Assembly (NCBI GenBank): GCA_036272195.1
Contig: DATAZE010000049.1
Coordinates: forward strand, 186,001-250,000
Origin: DASXHY01 sp036272195
GTDB lineage: Bacteria; Verrucomicrobiota; Verrucomicrobiia; Limisphaerales; DASXHY01
Direction: 5' to 3'
DNA length: 64,000 nucleotides
Position 1 is the first letter of the stretch, and each line of letters opens with the position of its first letter. Shown one piece after another: positions 43,795 to 53,137 of the stretch. The notes under the pieces are model-generated. The model made no database searches and had not been told where the DNA came from. It saw only the letters and a program-made list of their open reading frames with translations. A program made the position numbers and the translations under genes.

Positions 43795-44055
43795 ATGACA
43801 ATCAGCCGACAAACCGCCGCCGATAAGATTGCCGCGTATCTTCACCATGAGATCACGCTCGTGCAATTGGTGGATTGGTCCGAGCGAGCGCTGATGGACG
43901 GCGAGTTTGACGAGCGTGATGCAAAAGCGCTTTCCTCTGTCGTCGCCCGACTCGGTGTGGCTGATGTGCGCGCGTTCGGCCTCACCTGGGAAGATTGCGA
44001 AGAACTTCTTCGCAAACTTGGTTTTGTCCCTCGCGTTGAAGTTGTAGCAACGTGA
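43795..44055 (+). CDS. small hypothetical helical protein
   Basis: The 86-residue acidic, helical protein (ADKIAAYLHHEITLVQLVDW, then ADVRAFGLTWEDCEELLRKL) resembles small accessory proteins found beside other short genes in many bacteria. No function is known to me. Spacing of 9 bp to the preceding gene suggests co-expression. Confidence 0.65.
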   Translation: MTISRQTAADKIAAYLHHEITLVQLVDWSERALMDGEFDERDAKALSSVVARLGVADVRAFGLTWEDCEELLRKLGFVPRVEVVAT

Positions 44056-44121
44056 TTTCGGCTTTTGTTTGCTGAAGGATATCTTTCCGGACAAAGCTTT
44101 ATCTTTTGAGCAGATTCACGC

Positions 44122-44556
44122 ATGGCCAATAATTCGGCAGTTGCCGCCCGATTCCGGAAGTTTCGGGAACGCGCGGGTCTTTCAGAGGATGAAGCTTCCT
44201 GGCAGATGGGTATTTCTCCGTCATGTCTTTGGGACATTGAAAATATCGAGGGCGATCTTTCGTGATGCTATTCACCAAGCGAACTCAGAAAATTTTGTCA
44301 GGTTCTTAAGATCCGGCCCAATGAACTCTATGGAGTCGAAAGTAAAGAACAGCCAATCTCAGTTCAGGAATTGCCGAACTTGATTCACGAACAGTGCCGT
44401 GTGCGGGGAATCATATTGGAGCAGTTCGAAGATGCGGTCGGCTGGCGATTGAGTCCGTGCATCGAAGCGCCGGAAAAATCGCCCGAGAGCATGAGCGTCG
44501 ATGGCTTGCAATGCCTTGCCAGGGAATTAAGTGTTGATTGGCATCGGGTGATTTAG
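44122..44556 (+). pseudogene. XRE-type HTH gene interrupted by an in-frame TGA
   Basis: The frame from ATG 44122 encodes an XRE-like start (MANNSAVAARFRKFRERAGL, then SEDEASWQMGISPSCLWDIE). It stops at TGA 44263-44265, and the same frame continues without interruption (CYSPSELRKFCQVLKIRPNE...) to TAG at 44554-44556. Both parts read as one 145-codon protein. This is a point-mutation pseudogene or a sequencing error; a translated upstream part of 47 residues could still be made. Confidence 0.75.
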
Positions 44557-44633
44557 CGCCGGGTATCCTGGAAGCCCCTTAGTTTTTGTAAGACCCATTT
44601 GCCAGAACAATTGAATTGGGCTAAGACTCTGGC

Positions 44634-45518
44634 ATGGGAATCACCCTCAAAGACCTCTCGGACCGCTACCGCGTTTGCGATGGCAAAAAATTTCGCCTCA
44701 AGGATTTTGATCCGCATGATACCTGGAAATTGAAATCCAAGGAGCACGCGAACGAATTACTCCAGCACAGCCTCGAACGCCTCGCGGAAATGCAGGGCCG
44801 GCTCTACGCCCAAAATGAATGGGCGCTGCTCCTGATTTTTCAAGCCATCGATGCCGCCGGCAAGGACGGCACCATCAAACACGTCATGTCCGGCATCAAC
44901 CCGCAGGGCTGCGAGGTGTACTCGTTCAAGGCGCCGTCCACCGAGGAACTCGATCATGATTTTCTCTGGCGCTGCGCCCGGCGACTGCCGGAACGCGGGC
45001 ACATCGGCATCTTTAACCGCTCCTATTACGAGGAAACCCTCGTCGTGCGCATCCACAAGGAATTTTTGGGAAAACAAAAGCTGCCCTCGACGCTCGTCAC
45101 CAAGCATCTCTGGAAAGAACGGTTTGAAGACATTGCCTCTTTCGAACGTTATCTCGGCCGCAACGGAATCATCGTCCGAAAATTTTTCCTGAACGTCTCG
45201 AAGAAGGAGCAGAAAGAACGCTTTCTCAGGCGGCTCGATGATCCCGCCAGAAATTGGAAATTTTCTCCCGATGATGTCCGCGAGCGCCAGCACTGGCCGG
45301 AATACATGGATGCCTATCAGGATACCATCTGCCACACCGCCACGGAAGATGCGCCCTGGTATGTAATCCCCGCCGATCACAAATGGTTCACACGATTGGT
45401 CGTGGCGTCGGTCATCGTGGAAACGCTGGATTCCCTCAAGCTCAAATTTCCCAAAGTCAGTCCCGAGATCCGCAAGGAATTCGCCGCCGCCCGCGCGGCT
45501 TTGATGAAGGAAAAATAA
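44634..45518 (+). CDS. polyphosphate kinase 2 family protein
   Basis: The 294-residue protein is a PPK2-type kinase, transferring phosphate between polyphosphate and nucleotides. It has the Walker A-like DAAGKDG (73-79), Walker B region IGIFNRSYYEE (124-134), and lid residues in the RFLRRLDDPARNWKF stretch. Length fits single-domain PPK2. Whether it phosphorylates NMP or NDP cannot be told. It converges with the membrane-protein gene 4 bp away. Confidence 0.92.
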   Translation: MGITLKDLSDRYRVCDGKKFRLKDFDPHDTWKLKSKEHANELLQHSLERLAEMQGRLYAQNEWALLLIFQAIDAAGKDGTIKHVMSGINPQGCEVYSFKAPSTEELDHDFLWRCARRLPERGHIGIFNRSYYEETLVVRIHKEFLGKQKLPSTLVTKHLWKERFEDIASFERYLGRNGIIVRKFFLNVSKKEQKERFLRRLDDPARNWKFSPDDVRERQHWPEYMDAYQDTICHTATEDAPWYVIPADHKWFTRLVVASVIVETLDSLKLKFPKVSPEIRKEFAAARAALMKEK

Positions 45519-45522
45519 TGGC

Positions 45523-46470
45523 TTACGGGGTCGCCGGCGGAAACACATTGCAGCCCGGCCCGTATTGCGCGAAGTAATAAAGCGAATACGCGCGTTTAAA
45601 TACCAGCACAGGCAGCAGCAGGACTGTGCCGATATACGGAATCATCATCACGCAGCCCGCAAGGCAGCAGGTCACCAGCACGACTGCGACGACTATCGCA
45701 CCTGTGGCAAGGGCGATGACGATTTGAAACAGGATATAAAGCACGAACTGTCCGGCGTTCGGCCGGAGCAATTGGAGAAATTCTCGCCACGCATCGAGAC
45801 TGCGGCTGCCACGCAAAAACATAATCGGCACCACAAATTCCATCGTCAGCTTGCGCACCAACGCGAAGAAAATGCCGATGACCATCATCCCCATCACGAT
45901 TGCAATGATTGCCAGGATGCCCGCGGGATTCCAGGATGAATGGATAAACATCGAAAAGGCAGCAATTCCCGCCAGCAGAAGTAACGGCAGCGTTATTGCC
46001 ATTCCAATAAGGCTCAATACGAGGCGAAACCAGAATAAGCTGTTGGCCGCATCGGAAAAGCGGTTCCACGGTTCGCGCACCTCGGCGCGGTTGAGGGCAA
46101 CACAATATAAAAACATGAATTTTCCCCGGCTGTTCAGCCAAAGGAAAAGCACCCCTAACGCTAGGCACACGGCGACCACGAAAATCGTCAGTGGCAGAAT
46201 CCAATAGAGGTTTTGGATCACGAAGCCACGCGCATGTTCGAATTGCTGGTGAAAGTCTCCCGGTTGAGAGCTGGAATTAGAACTGCCATTGAAGTTGCCG
46301 CCGAACCTGCGTTCGCCCAACCCTGCCAGCCACGCGCAAAAACCGATGGTAAACCATTTGCCCAAATCAAAGGGACGAAATAACAGCACCCGCACCCGTT
46401 CGATTGCCAGCCCGATTGGGTCGGTGATGCTGATGTTCCCCATGCGCCGCACGATATTCCCGCGAGACAT
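45523..46470 (-). CDS. polytopic membrane protein, unknown function
   Basis: The 315-residue protein has about six hydrophobic segments and a Gly/Ser/Asn-rich loop (~57-70). The start LAIERVRVLLFRPFDLGKWF is like that of Verrucomicrobia/Planctomycetes membrane proteins related to DUF4013, but I cannot assign a family. It begins 16 bp after the stop of the HGSNAT-like gene and is likely co-transcribed. Confidence 0.75.
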   Translation of the reverse strand: MSRGNIVRRMGNISITDPIGLAIERVRVLLFRPFDLGKWFTIGFCAWLAGLGERRFGGNFNGSSNSSSQPGDFHQQFEHARGFVIQNLYWILPLTIFVVAVCLALGVLFLWLNSRGKFMFLYCVALNRAEVREPWNRFSDAANSLFWFRLVLSLIGMAITLPLLLLAGIAAFSMFIHSSWNPAGILAIIAIVMGMMVIGIFFALVRKLTMEFVVPIMFLRGSRSLDAWREFLQLLRPNAGQFVLYILFQIVIALATGAIVVAVVLVTCCLAGCVMMIPYIGTVLLLPVLVFKRAYSLYYFAQYGPGCNVFPPATP

Positions 46471-46486
46471 GGGTGGAAAGAACTTT

Positions 46487-47788
46487 TTAAAGCTTCAGCC
46501 TGAAGCCAATGCGATTCAGACCCGCGGTGATCGCCAGCACTAAAACGCCGCAACCGGCAGAGCGCGCAATCGCGCCCGCCAGCGTGTGTTCTGCCAGGCC
46601 GCCATACCATTCGCCCAGGCGAACGAGATCCAAAACGGATCCCATCGTCTCGGAGAGAAGATACGCCAGCAGCACGTTTTGCCCCGCGATCGCCAGCGGG
46701 CGGCCTCCTTTCGCGAGCGCGCTTTGCGGGCGAACATCCACCCACAAATAAAACAAAAGCCACAGCACGGCCGTAATGGCCGAAGCCCACAAACACCACG
46801 AGGGCGTCGCGTTGTTTTTGCTGATGCCGTATAGGCCATTCACGAGCAGTGCGGCAAACGCGAAGCCAATTGCGAACCACAATGTAAATTTTATCCGCAC
46901 GCCATGCGTACGCGTCTCCGGTGTCACCAGGATGGAGCCCAGCAATAGCCCGGCGACAGTGATGGCTGCCTGCGAGCCGAGCGTACCGCCGAAATCAACG
47001 ATGTGGGCCGGCGGAAAGTTGTCGAAAAAGCCGTTTCGGTCCGCCGCAAAAAAACAGGTCATCAGCGCAATGCAACCCAGCAGCGCCGTGCGGTTGGTTC
47101 GGAAGACCAGGTAAAGAATCGAAGCAGCCAGGTAGGCCCATCCAATCAGGCCAAGAATTCCATACCAGCTCGTGCTGATGGAAAACGGCTCCAACCGGAG
47201 GATATGCTGATCTTTCTGTCCGCGAAAAACCAGCGCGAGCCAAATGAGCGCGACGATCCCCAGGCAGCGCAGGGCAATCGTAGCAATATTGAAAACGCGC
47301 GCGCGCTGCTCCGTGGCGCTTTTGCCCGGAGGCGAGATCGAACAAAACGCAAAAATCGCGGAGGTAAACATCAGTGCCACCCAAAGCGTTCCGGACCAAC
47401 CGAGCTTTTCTGTATCCGGCGTTTCGTGGACCATCATGATTCCAAGCGCGAGGAGCGACACGGTTCGAATAGCGACATGGAAAAAAGTTTTCCAAGCTGG
47501 CTCGCCCTTGTTCAAGCGTGAACCAAGCGCGAACGGGATGGACATGCCCACAATGAACAAAAACCCGGGGAACACCAGGTCCACAAACGTCATCCCGCTG
47601 CCGCCGTGATGCCGATCGCTGAAGTGCACCATCCAATCCGGCACCAGAGTTCTCGGCGCGCCAGCGAGGTCGTTCACAAAGATCATCGTGAACATGACAA
47701 AACCGCGCAGGGCATCAACGGAGGTGATGCGCAGGTTACGCTCGGGTGGTTTTTCGACTACGGCGCTGGTCTCGGGTGGGGGTGCCAT
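46487..47788 (-). CDS. HGSNAT/YeiB-like membrane acyltransferase (DUF5009-like)
   Basis: The 433-residue protein has 10-11 membrane helices and the opening ITSVDALRGFVMFTMIFVND, typical of heparan-alpha-glucosaminide N-acetyltransferase-like proteins and related acyltransferase_3 relatives. The catalytic-type His region (MVHFSDRHHGGSGMTFVDLV) follows in the first loop. Bacterial members may acetylate glycans; substrate unknown. It is co-directional with the downstream membrane-protein gene. Confidence 0.85.
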   Translation of the reverse strand: MAPPPETSAVVEKPPERNLRITSVDALRGFVMFTMIFVNDLAGAPRTLVPDWMVHFSDRHHGGSGMTFVDLVFPGFLFIVGMSIPFALGSRLNKGEPAWKTFFHVAIRTVSLLALGIMMVHETPDTEKLGWSGTLWVALMFTSAIFAFCSISPPGKSATEQRARVFNIATIALRCLGIVALIWLALVFRGQKDQHILRLEPFSISTSWYGILGLIGWAYLAASILYLVFRTNRTALLGCIALMTCFFAADRNGFFDNFPPAHIVDFGGTLGSQAAITVAGLLLGSILVTPETRTHGVRIKFTLWFAIGFAFAALLVNGLYGISKNNATPSWCLWASAITAVLWLLFYLWVDVRPQSALAKGGRPLAIAGQNVLLAYLLSETMGSVLDLVRLGEWYGGLAEHTLAGAIARSAGCGVLVLAITAGLNRIGFRLKL

Positions 47789-47919
47789 GGGGAGCGGTAT
47801 AGTGGAGGTTGCTCACGCTGGCGAACAAATAACGACGATTACCCGATTTGCCGCGTCACGGTTAATTTACCGGCGGGGACACGCTTGACTTTCAAACGAC
47901 AGCTTCTGAATCTGGCGCG

Positions 47920-48594
47920 ATGAAATTCCCCTGCCGGTTTCTGCCCATTCTGCTCGCCTCGTTGACGTTTATATCCATTCGTTCGTTCGCGGTGGATGAG
48001 ATGAATCAGCCAATTGTCCCGACCAGTCGCATAGACCTTTTCAACGGCAAGGACCTGGCGGGCTGGACATTTTTCATGCGCAACAATGCGAATCCCACCG
48101 ATACGTGGAGCGTCGCTGAAGGATTCATTAAATGCACTGGCAAGCCGACCAGTTACCTTCGCACGGAGAAGGATTATCGCGACTACAAGCTCACGGCGGA
48201 ATGGCGGTTTGGGAAAATCGGGCCCAAGGCCGACAATGGCGGCATCCTGGTTCACATGCAATTGCCAGATAAACTCTGGCCGCCGTGCATTCAATGCCAG
48301 GGCATGCACGATGCCGTCGGAGATTTATTTTTGATGGGTGGCGCTGAAAGCAAGGAGCATCGCGGCATGGACGCCAATACTCCCCTGGCCAAGCACGGCG
48401 AATCCGCGGAGAAGCCCGTGGGCGAGTGGAACACTTGCGAACTGATTTGCAGCAGCAACTCAGTAAAGGTCTACGTCAATGGCAGGCTGATGAACGAAAC
48501 AACGGATTCCACCGTGACGTTCGGCAAAATTGGATTTCAATGCGAAGGCGCGCCTTTTGAAGTGCGGAAGGTTTTTATCGAGCCGTTGAAATAA
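47920..48594 (+). CDS. DUF1080 (3-keto-disaccharide hydrolase-like) secreted protein, copy 1
   Basis: The 224-residue protein has a signal peptide and a concanavalin-like DUF1080 domain: IDLFNGKDLAGWTFF, WRFGKIGPKADNGGIL and VRKVFIEPLK. The family is abundant in Planctomycetes and Verrucomicrobia, and some members hydrolyse 3-keto-glycosides. It is a tandem paralogue of the next gene, with an inverted repeat between them. Confidence 0.88.
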   Translation: MKFPCRFLPILLASLTFISIRSFAVDEMNQPIVPTSRIDLFNGKDLAGWTFFMRNNANPTDTWSVAEGFIKCTGKPTSYLRTEKDYRDYKLTAEWRFGKIGPKADNGGILVHMQLPDKLWPPCIQCQGMHDAVGDLFLMGGAESKEHRGMDANTPLAKHGESAEKPVGEWNTCELICSSNSVKVYVNGRLMNETTDSTVTFGKIGFQCEGAPFEVRKVFIEPLK

Positions 48595-48675
48595 GGGAAC
48601 GTGTTGCGTGTTACGTGATTATTGCAGAACGCGCCCGGTTGGTTTCACGTAATACGTAATACGTAACACGTTCCC
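48595..48675. repeat. imperfect inverted repeat between DUF1080 genes
   Basis: Arms 48595-48620 and 48644-48675 pair imperfectly (GGGAACGTGTT ... AACACGTTCCC). The inner segment 48614-48633 matches 54528-54547 at 19 of 20 positions, marking a dispersed family. Confidence 0.8.
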
Positions 48676-48718
48676 AATTCTTGACTTGCCGACTGCCATG
48701 CCCGATTCTCGCGCTACA

Positions 48719-49390
48719 ATGAAATCCCTTACACCCCTGGTCTTTGCCATTGTTCTCAGTGGTTCCTTTTTGGCTGCGAGAGGCTTCGCTCAAGACGCGC
48801 CGGAAACGATCGTTCCCACGAGCCATATCGAATTGTTCGACGGCAAGGATTTCGCGGGCTGGACCTTTACCATGCGCAGCAATGCGGAGCCGGACAAAAC
48901 ATGGTCCGTCACGAATGGCGTTATTCATAGCACGGGACAGCCGTTTGGTTATGCGCGAACGGAAAAAAACTATCGCGATTACAGATTAACGGTCGAATGG
49001 CGGTTTGTGAAAATCGGGCCCAAAGCGGATAACGGCGGCATTTTTCTCAATATCAATCCGCCAGACAAAGTCTTTCCGGCTTGCGTGGAGGCCCAGGGCC
49101 AGCACGGCCGCCAGGGTGATTTAAGGATGAACGGCGGCGCGACCGCAAAAGGCCACGACACCGCCGAGACTAAAAACTGCGACGCGCAAGCGCCTTCGAA
49201 TGAGAAACCGATTGGCGACTGGAACGTCTTCGAAGCGGAATGTCACGGCGACGGAATCAAATTTTGGACGAATGGCAAACTCATGAATGAAATTTCCGGA
49301 TGCAGCACGTCGTCCGGCGCGATTGGCATTCAAAGCGAGGGCGGGGAGATTGAGGTGCGGAAAATGTTTCTGGAGCCGTTGAAACACTAA
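48719..49390 (+). CDS. DUF1080 (3-keto-disaccharide hydrolase-like) secreted protein, copy 2
   Basis: The 223-residue secreted paralogue of the preceding gene shares IELFDGKDFAGWTFTMRS, YRDYRLTVEWRFVKIGPKAD and VRKMFLEPLKH. The signal peptide runs to AARGFAQ, supporting the ATG at 48719 rather than 48686. The mid-region differs from copy 1 (MNGGATAKGHD), so substrate choice may have diverged. Confidence 0.88.
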   Translation: MKSLTPLVFAIVLSGSFLAARGFAQDAPETIVPTSHIELFDGKDFAGWTFTMRSNAEPDKTWSVTNGVIHSTGQPFGYARTEKNYRDYRLTVEWRFVKIGPKADNGGIFLNINPPDKVFPACVEAQGQHGRQGDLRMNGGATAKGHDTAETKNCDAQAPSNEKPIGDWNVFEAECHGDGIKFWTNGKLMNEISGCSTSSGAIGIQSEGGEIEVRKMFLEPLKH

Positions 49391-49394
49391 AGCC

Positions 49395-49483
49395 TACAGA
49401 AGGCAACCAAGAGAACGAAGGCGGAGAGAGACGAGACATTTTTCCCGACCGGTTGAGCTTTGTTCTCTTTGTTTCCTTCTGTA
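49395..49483. repeat. intergenic inverted repeat
   Basis: Arms 49395-49420 and 49458-49483 are reverse complements at 23 of 26 positions. It lies in the 243-bp gap between the convergent DUF1080 and Smr genes. No T-tract follows, so it is not an obvious terminator. Confidence 0.75.
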
Positions 49484-49633
49484 AAAAATTTCGAGGCATT
49501 TGCGTCGGTTTGGGCTAATGCAGGGTGAACAGGAAAACTAACACCCTTGCCGGATGGAAAGAAACGGCTCATTTTTCCGCGACCGGGGGATGAGGCGAAG
49601 TTTATTACAAAATTGTAGCCGCTGCGTTGGAGT

Positions 49634-49912
49634 TCACACCACAGATTTACGCAGGAAAACAATCGTCGCGCCCCAGCCGCCGTATTGCGGATGATCCAGC
49701 GTGAAGGTAATGACTTCCGGATGCTTCTCGAGTAGAGCATGGACGGTGCGGCGCAAATTCCCGATGCCCTTGCCGTGGATGAGGCGCACCTGGAAAATTC
49801 CCCGCTCCTGGCACGCGGCCAGATAGTCCGGCACGAGATCCTTCACCTCCCGCGCCTTGAACGTGTGCAAATCGAGCACGCCGTCGATCGGAAGTTGGAC
49901 GGGTTCATCCAT
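49634..49912 (-). CDS. Smr-domain protein
   Basis: The 92-residue protein is a stand-alone Smr domain (as at the C-terminus of MutS2), with LDLHTFKAREV and the HGKGIGNLR loop. Smr domains are nicking nucleases of DNA or RNA. Its stand-alone form resembles small YdaL/SmrA-type proteins. The role is not evident from neighbours. Confidence 0.85.
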   Translation of the reverse strand: MDEPVQLPIDGVLDLHTFKAREVKDLVPDYLAACQERGIFQVRLIHGKGIGNLRRTVHALLEKHPEVITFTLDHPQYGGWGATIVFLRKSVV

Positions 49913-50020
49913 GATTTGAAATTACTCCGCTTTTCCCAAACGGAAAGAATTGATTCCAGCCGCCCGCCTCTTAGGATAAAGGTCGTGGATATTTCTTTTG
50001 GCGCGCTGAGCATCCGTCAG

Positions 50021-50044
50021 CGCGGACTCACGTCCGCGGCTACG
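50021..50044. repeat. short hairpin upstream of cstA
   Basis: CGCGGAC (50021-50027) and GTCCGCG (50032-50038) form a 7-bp stem 20-44 bp before the cstA ATG. The sequence is similar to the arm at 30921-30939. Confidence 0.6.
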
Positions 50045-50064
50045 TTATTTTTGAAAAGCTATAA

Positions 50065-52335
50065 ATGAAAAGTCTGGCCGCAAAAATCTTTTGGTTCCTG
50101 CTCGCACTCGCGGGCGGGTGGGCTTACGTCACGCTGTCATTCCATCGTGATGAACCGATTAATTCCGCTTACATCGTTATCGCCGCAATCTGCACGTACG
50201 CGATTGGCTACCGGTTTTACTCGAAATGGATCGCCACGCGCGTGCTGATGTTGAATGACCGCCGCGCCACACCCTGCGAGGTTCATGACGACGGAAAGGA
50301 TTTTTGCAAAACCAATAAATGGATCGTCTTCGGCCATCATTTCGCCGCGATTTCCGGGCCGGGCCCGCTGGTCGGTCCGGTGCTGGCGGCGCAATTTGGT
50401 TATTTGCCTGGCACGCTTTGGATTCTCATTGGAGTTGTGCTGGGCGGCGCGGTGCAGGATTTCATCATACTTTTTGCCTCCATCCGGCGCAGCGGAAAAT
50501 CGCTGGGTCAGATGGTGAAAGAGGAATTGAATACCCCCGCCGGATATATCGCGCTCGCAGCCATTCTCGCCATCATGGTGATCCTGCTGGCGGTGCTGGC
50601 GCTAGTGATAGTCAATGCGCTGGCGGAAAGTCCGTGGGGAATTTTCACCGTCGGCGCCACCATTCCCATCGCGATGTTCATGGGCGGCTACATGCGGTTC
50701 TGGCGCGTGGGAAAAATCCTGGAGGCATCAGTCATCGGGATCTTTCTGCTGCTGCTGGCGGTTTGGGGCGGGCAATTCGTGCACGGCCACGCCGAGTGGG
50801 CGCAGCGATTTACCTTCCGCGCGGAGCCGATCGCGTGGGTGCTTCTCGCCTACGGCCTCGCGGCGAGCGTGCTGCCGATCTGGCTGCTGCTCGCTCCGCG
50901 CGATTACCTCAGCACGTTCATGAAGCTCGGCACAATCACCTTGCTGGCGCTCGGCGTCCTGCTTTTGCTGCCGCAACTCCAGATGCACGCGCTCACGCCC
51001 TTCGCGACCTCCGGTGAAGGACCGGTGTTCGCCGGGAAACTCTTTCCGTTCTGTTTCATCACGATCGCATGCGGGGCGATTTCCGGTTTTCATTCGCTCA
51101 TCGCGAGCGGCACGACGCCGAAAATCATCGGTCGCGAACAACACGCGCGCACGATTGGCTACGGCGCAATGTGCCTGGAATCATTTGTGGCGATCATGGC
51201 CTTGATCGCGGCCTGCACGCTCGAACCGGGCGTGTATCTCAGCATGAATATCAAAGGTGACGCCGCCGCGACCGTCGCAAAAGTGACCGCGCTGGGATTT
51301 CCGGTGTCCCTCGACCACATGACGGCACTGGCAAACCAAATCGGCGAGAAAACTTTGTTCGGCCGTGTGGGCGGCGCGCCAACACTGGCGGTCGGCATGG
51401 CGAATATATTTTCAAAGGTGTTCAACGGCGCGGGCCTGGGGCTTTGGTATCACTTCGCCATCATGTTCGAAGCGCTCTTCATCCTCACCACGCTCGACGC
51501 GGGGACGCGCGTGGGAAGGTATCTATTGCAGGATTTTCTCGGGCACGTGTGGAAGCCGCTCGGCGACACGAAGAAATTCAGCGCGAATTTTTTTGCGAGC
51601 ACGCTGATGGTGGCGGCGTGGGGATGGTTTTTGATTCAAGGCGTGCGCGACCCGCTGGGCGGTATCAATTCGCTATGGCCGCTCTTCGGTATCGCCAATC
51701 AGATGTTGGCGGCGATTGCGCTGTGTCTCGCCGTCACAATTATTCTTAAGATGCAGCTGGCAGCAAAGTCCAAAGTCGGAAGACCAGCGCTCGCGTTGGT
51801 CGCGCTTGTGCCACTGCTCTGGTTGCTCGCGGTAACGATGACGGCGGGGGTGCAAAAAATCTGGAGCGCGAACCCGAAGATTGGATTTCTGGCCCAGGCC
51901 AAGTCGATCAAAGAACACGAAATGGTGGAAAACCGGACCGTCGAGGACATAAGCAAGATCATGCGAACGAACCGTATTTTGCGTTTTAATAATCAACTGG
52001 ATGCGGTCGTGGCCGGCACGTTCCTGGTTCTCGTCGGTGCTATTTTTCTATTGAGCGTTCGCGAATGGATTTTGCTGATGGCGCGAAAGAAAGCCGCGGA
52101 TTTGCACGAGACGCCACCAACGTGGCTGCCAGACTATGCGCTCGCCAAAGCAAAGCCGCTGAATGCCGTGGCGCTCCTTGCTTTGGCATTCGCGCTGGTC
52201 AAAGAACTTTCCGGCGAGGCGGAGCTTGAGCGCGCCCACGCACAGGCCTGCGTTCATATGCAACAACATGATGAGGCGCAAATTTACGTGCAAACCACCG
52301 AGCAACGGTTTAACGGTGTGAAGCGGTGTTGTTAG
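50065..52335 (+). CDS. cstA: CstA-family carbon starvation / pyruvate transporter
   Basis: The 756-residue polytopic protein has about 16-18 membrane helices and the CstA signature GHHFAAISGPGPLVGPVLAAQ, followed by GGAVQDFIILFASIRR. E. coli CstA and BtsT take up pyruvate or peptides during carbon starvation. The C-terminus ends in CC after a helical stretch, longer than in E. coli CstA. A small palindrome precedes the start. Confidence 0.93.
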   Translation: MKSLAAKIFWFLLALAGGWAYVTLSFHRDEPINSAYIVIAAICTYAIGYRFYSKWIATRVLMLNDRRATPCEVHDDGKDFCKTNKWIVFGHHFAAISGPGPLVGPVLAAQFGYLPGTLWILIGVVLGGAVQDFIILFASIRRSGKSLGQMVKEELNTPAGYIALAAILAIMVILLAVLALVIVNALAESPWGIFTVGATIPIAMFMGGYMRFWRVGKILEASVIGIFLLLLAVWGGQFVHGHAEWAQRFTFRAEPIAWVLLAYGLAASVLPIWLLLAPRDYLSTFMKLGTITLLALGVLLLLPQLQMHALTPFATSGEGPVFAGKLFPFCFITIACGAISGFHSLIASGTTPKIIGREQHARTIGYGAMCLESFVAIMALIAACTLEPGVYLSMNIKGDAAATVAKVTALGFPVSLDHMTALANQIGEKTLFGRVGGAPTLAVGMANIFSKVFNGAGLGLWYHFAIMFEALFILTTLDAGTRVGRYLLQDFLGHVWKPLGDTKKFSANFFASTLMVAAWGWFLIQGVRDPLGGINSLWPLFGIANQMLAAIALCLAVTIILKMQLAAKSKVGRPALALVALVPLLWLLAVTMTAGVQKIWSANPKIGFLAQAKSIKEHEMVENRTVEDISKIMRTNRILRFNNQLDAVVAGTFLVLVGAIFLLSVREWILLMARKKAADLHETPPTWLPDYALAKAKPLNAVALLALAFALVKELSGEAELERAHAQACVHMQQHDEAQIYVQTTEQRFNGVKRCC

Positions 52336-52393
52336 AAGGGTTGCGGGAATAATTTTCACGGATCGTTAGTGACTGTGTCACTAATGGAATATA

Positions 52394-52422
52394 GGGACGG
52401 CGCGGCAGCGCCGCCCTACCTT
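52394..52422 (+). repeat. short palindromic repeat immediately upstream of nadD
   Basis: A GGCGC/GCGCC-type palindrome ends 10 bp before the nadD ATG and matches 21788-21816 (before the NUDIX gene) at 26 of 29 positions. Confidence 0.75.
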
Positions 52423-52432
52423 TGTCTTTAAA

Positions 52433-53023
52433 ATGAAAATCGGTTTATTTGGCGGTTCGTTTGACCCGATGCATCTCGGCCATTTGCTCGTGGCGCAGGC
52501 GGCGCGCGAGGAACTGGGCTTGGACCGGTTATTTTTCATTCCCGCCGCGCAATCCCCCTTCAAGCCGGACAGCAAACCGATTTCAGGCGCTGACCGACTC
52601 CGCCTGCTGCGGCTCGCTCTGGCCGGACAGGACTGGTGCGAAATCGACGAGCAAGAGATTCATCGCGGTGGCGTGTCTTACACGATCGATACGGTACGCG
52701 ATTACGCCCGGCGATTTCCCCAGGCGCAAATTTTTTACCTCATCGGCGGCGATAACGTGGCGAAATTGCCCTTATGGCGTGAAGCGACAGAATTGGCGAG
52801 GCTCGTGGAATTCGTAGTTGTGCCGCGCCCGGGAGAAACAGACACACCGTTGCCCGCGCCATTTCGCGGGCGAGCGTTGAAAGGTTTTCCGCTGGGCGTT
52901 TCATCATCGCAAATTCGCGCGCGGATACGGGCGGGGCAACCGATTGAACACCTGGTGCCGGCCGCTGTGCTCGAAGCAATACGCGAAGCGCGATTGTATT
53001 CCCCAATGACGAATGACGAATGA
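52433..53023 (+). CDS. nadD: nicotinate-nucleotide adenylyltransferase
   Basis: The 196-residue enzyme transfers AMP from ATP to nicotinate mononucleotide in NAD synthesis. It has the nucleotidyltransferase motifs GGSFDPMHLGHL (HxGH) and VSSSQIRARI near the C-terminus. It is followed 114 bp later by rsfS, a conserved pairing. Confidence 0.95.
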   Translation: MKIGLFGGSFDPMHLGHLLVAQAAREELGLDRLFFIPAAQSPFKPDSKPISGADRLRLLRLALAGQDWCEIDEQEIHRGGVSYTIDTVRDYARRFPQAQIFYLIGGDNVAKLPLWREATELARLVEFVVVPRPGETDTPLPAPFRGRALKGFPLGVSSSQIRARIRAGQPIEHLVPAAVLEAIREARLYSPMTNDE

Positions 53024-53137
53024 CGAATGGACCATACCCAGCCATTCGTCATTTCATCGAGCATGGTTACCTTCCTTTGCGGTAAATAATTCGTATGTCC
53101 AAGTGCATCGATTCGTGGTTTAATTTGCCCGGCAACT

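Noticed and set aside
44263..44265. Selenocysteine at the in-frame TGA
   Set aside because: The gene is an XRE regulator with no redox motif, and no obvious SECIS hairpin follows; a nonsense mutation or sequence error is simpler.
53009..53034. Tandem ATGACGAA units after nadD
   Set aside because: Three short copies only, partly within the nadD 3' end; more likely a small microsatellite than an iteron or CRISPR remnant.
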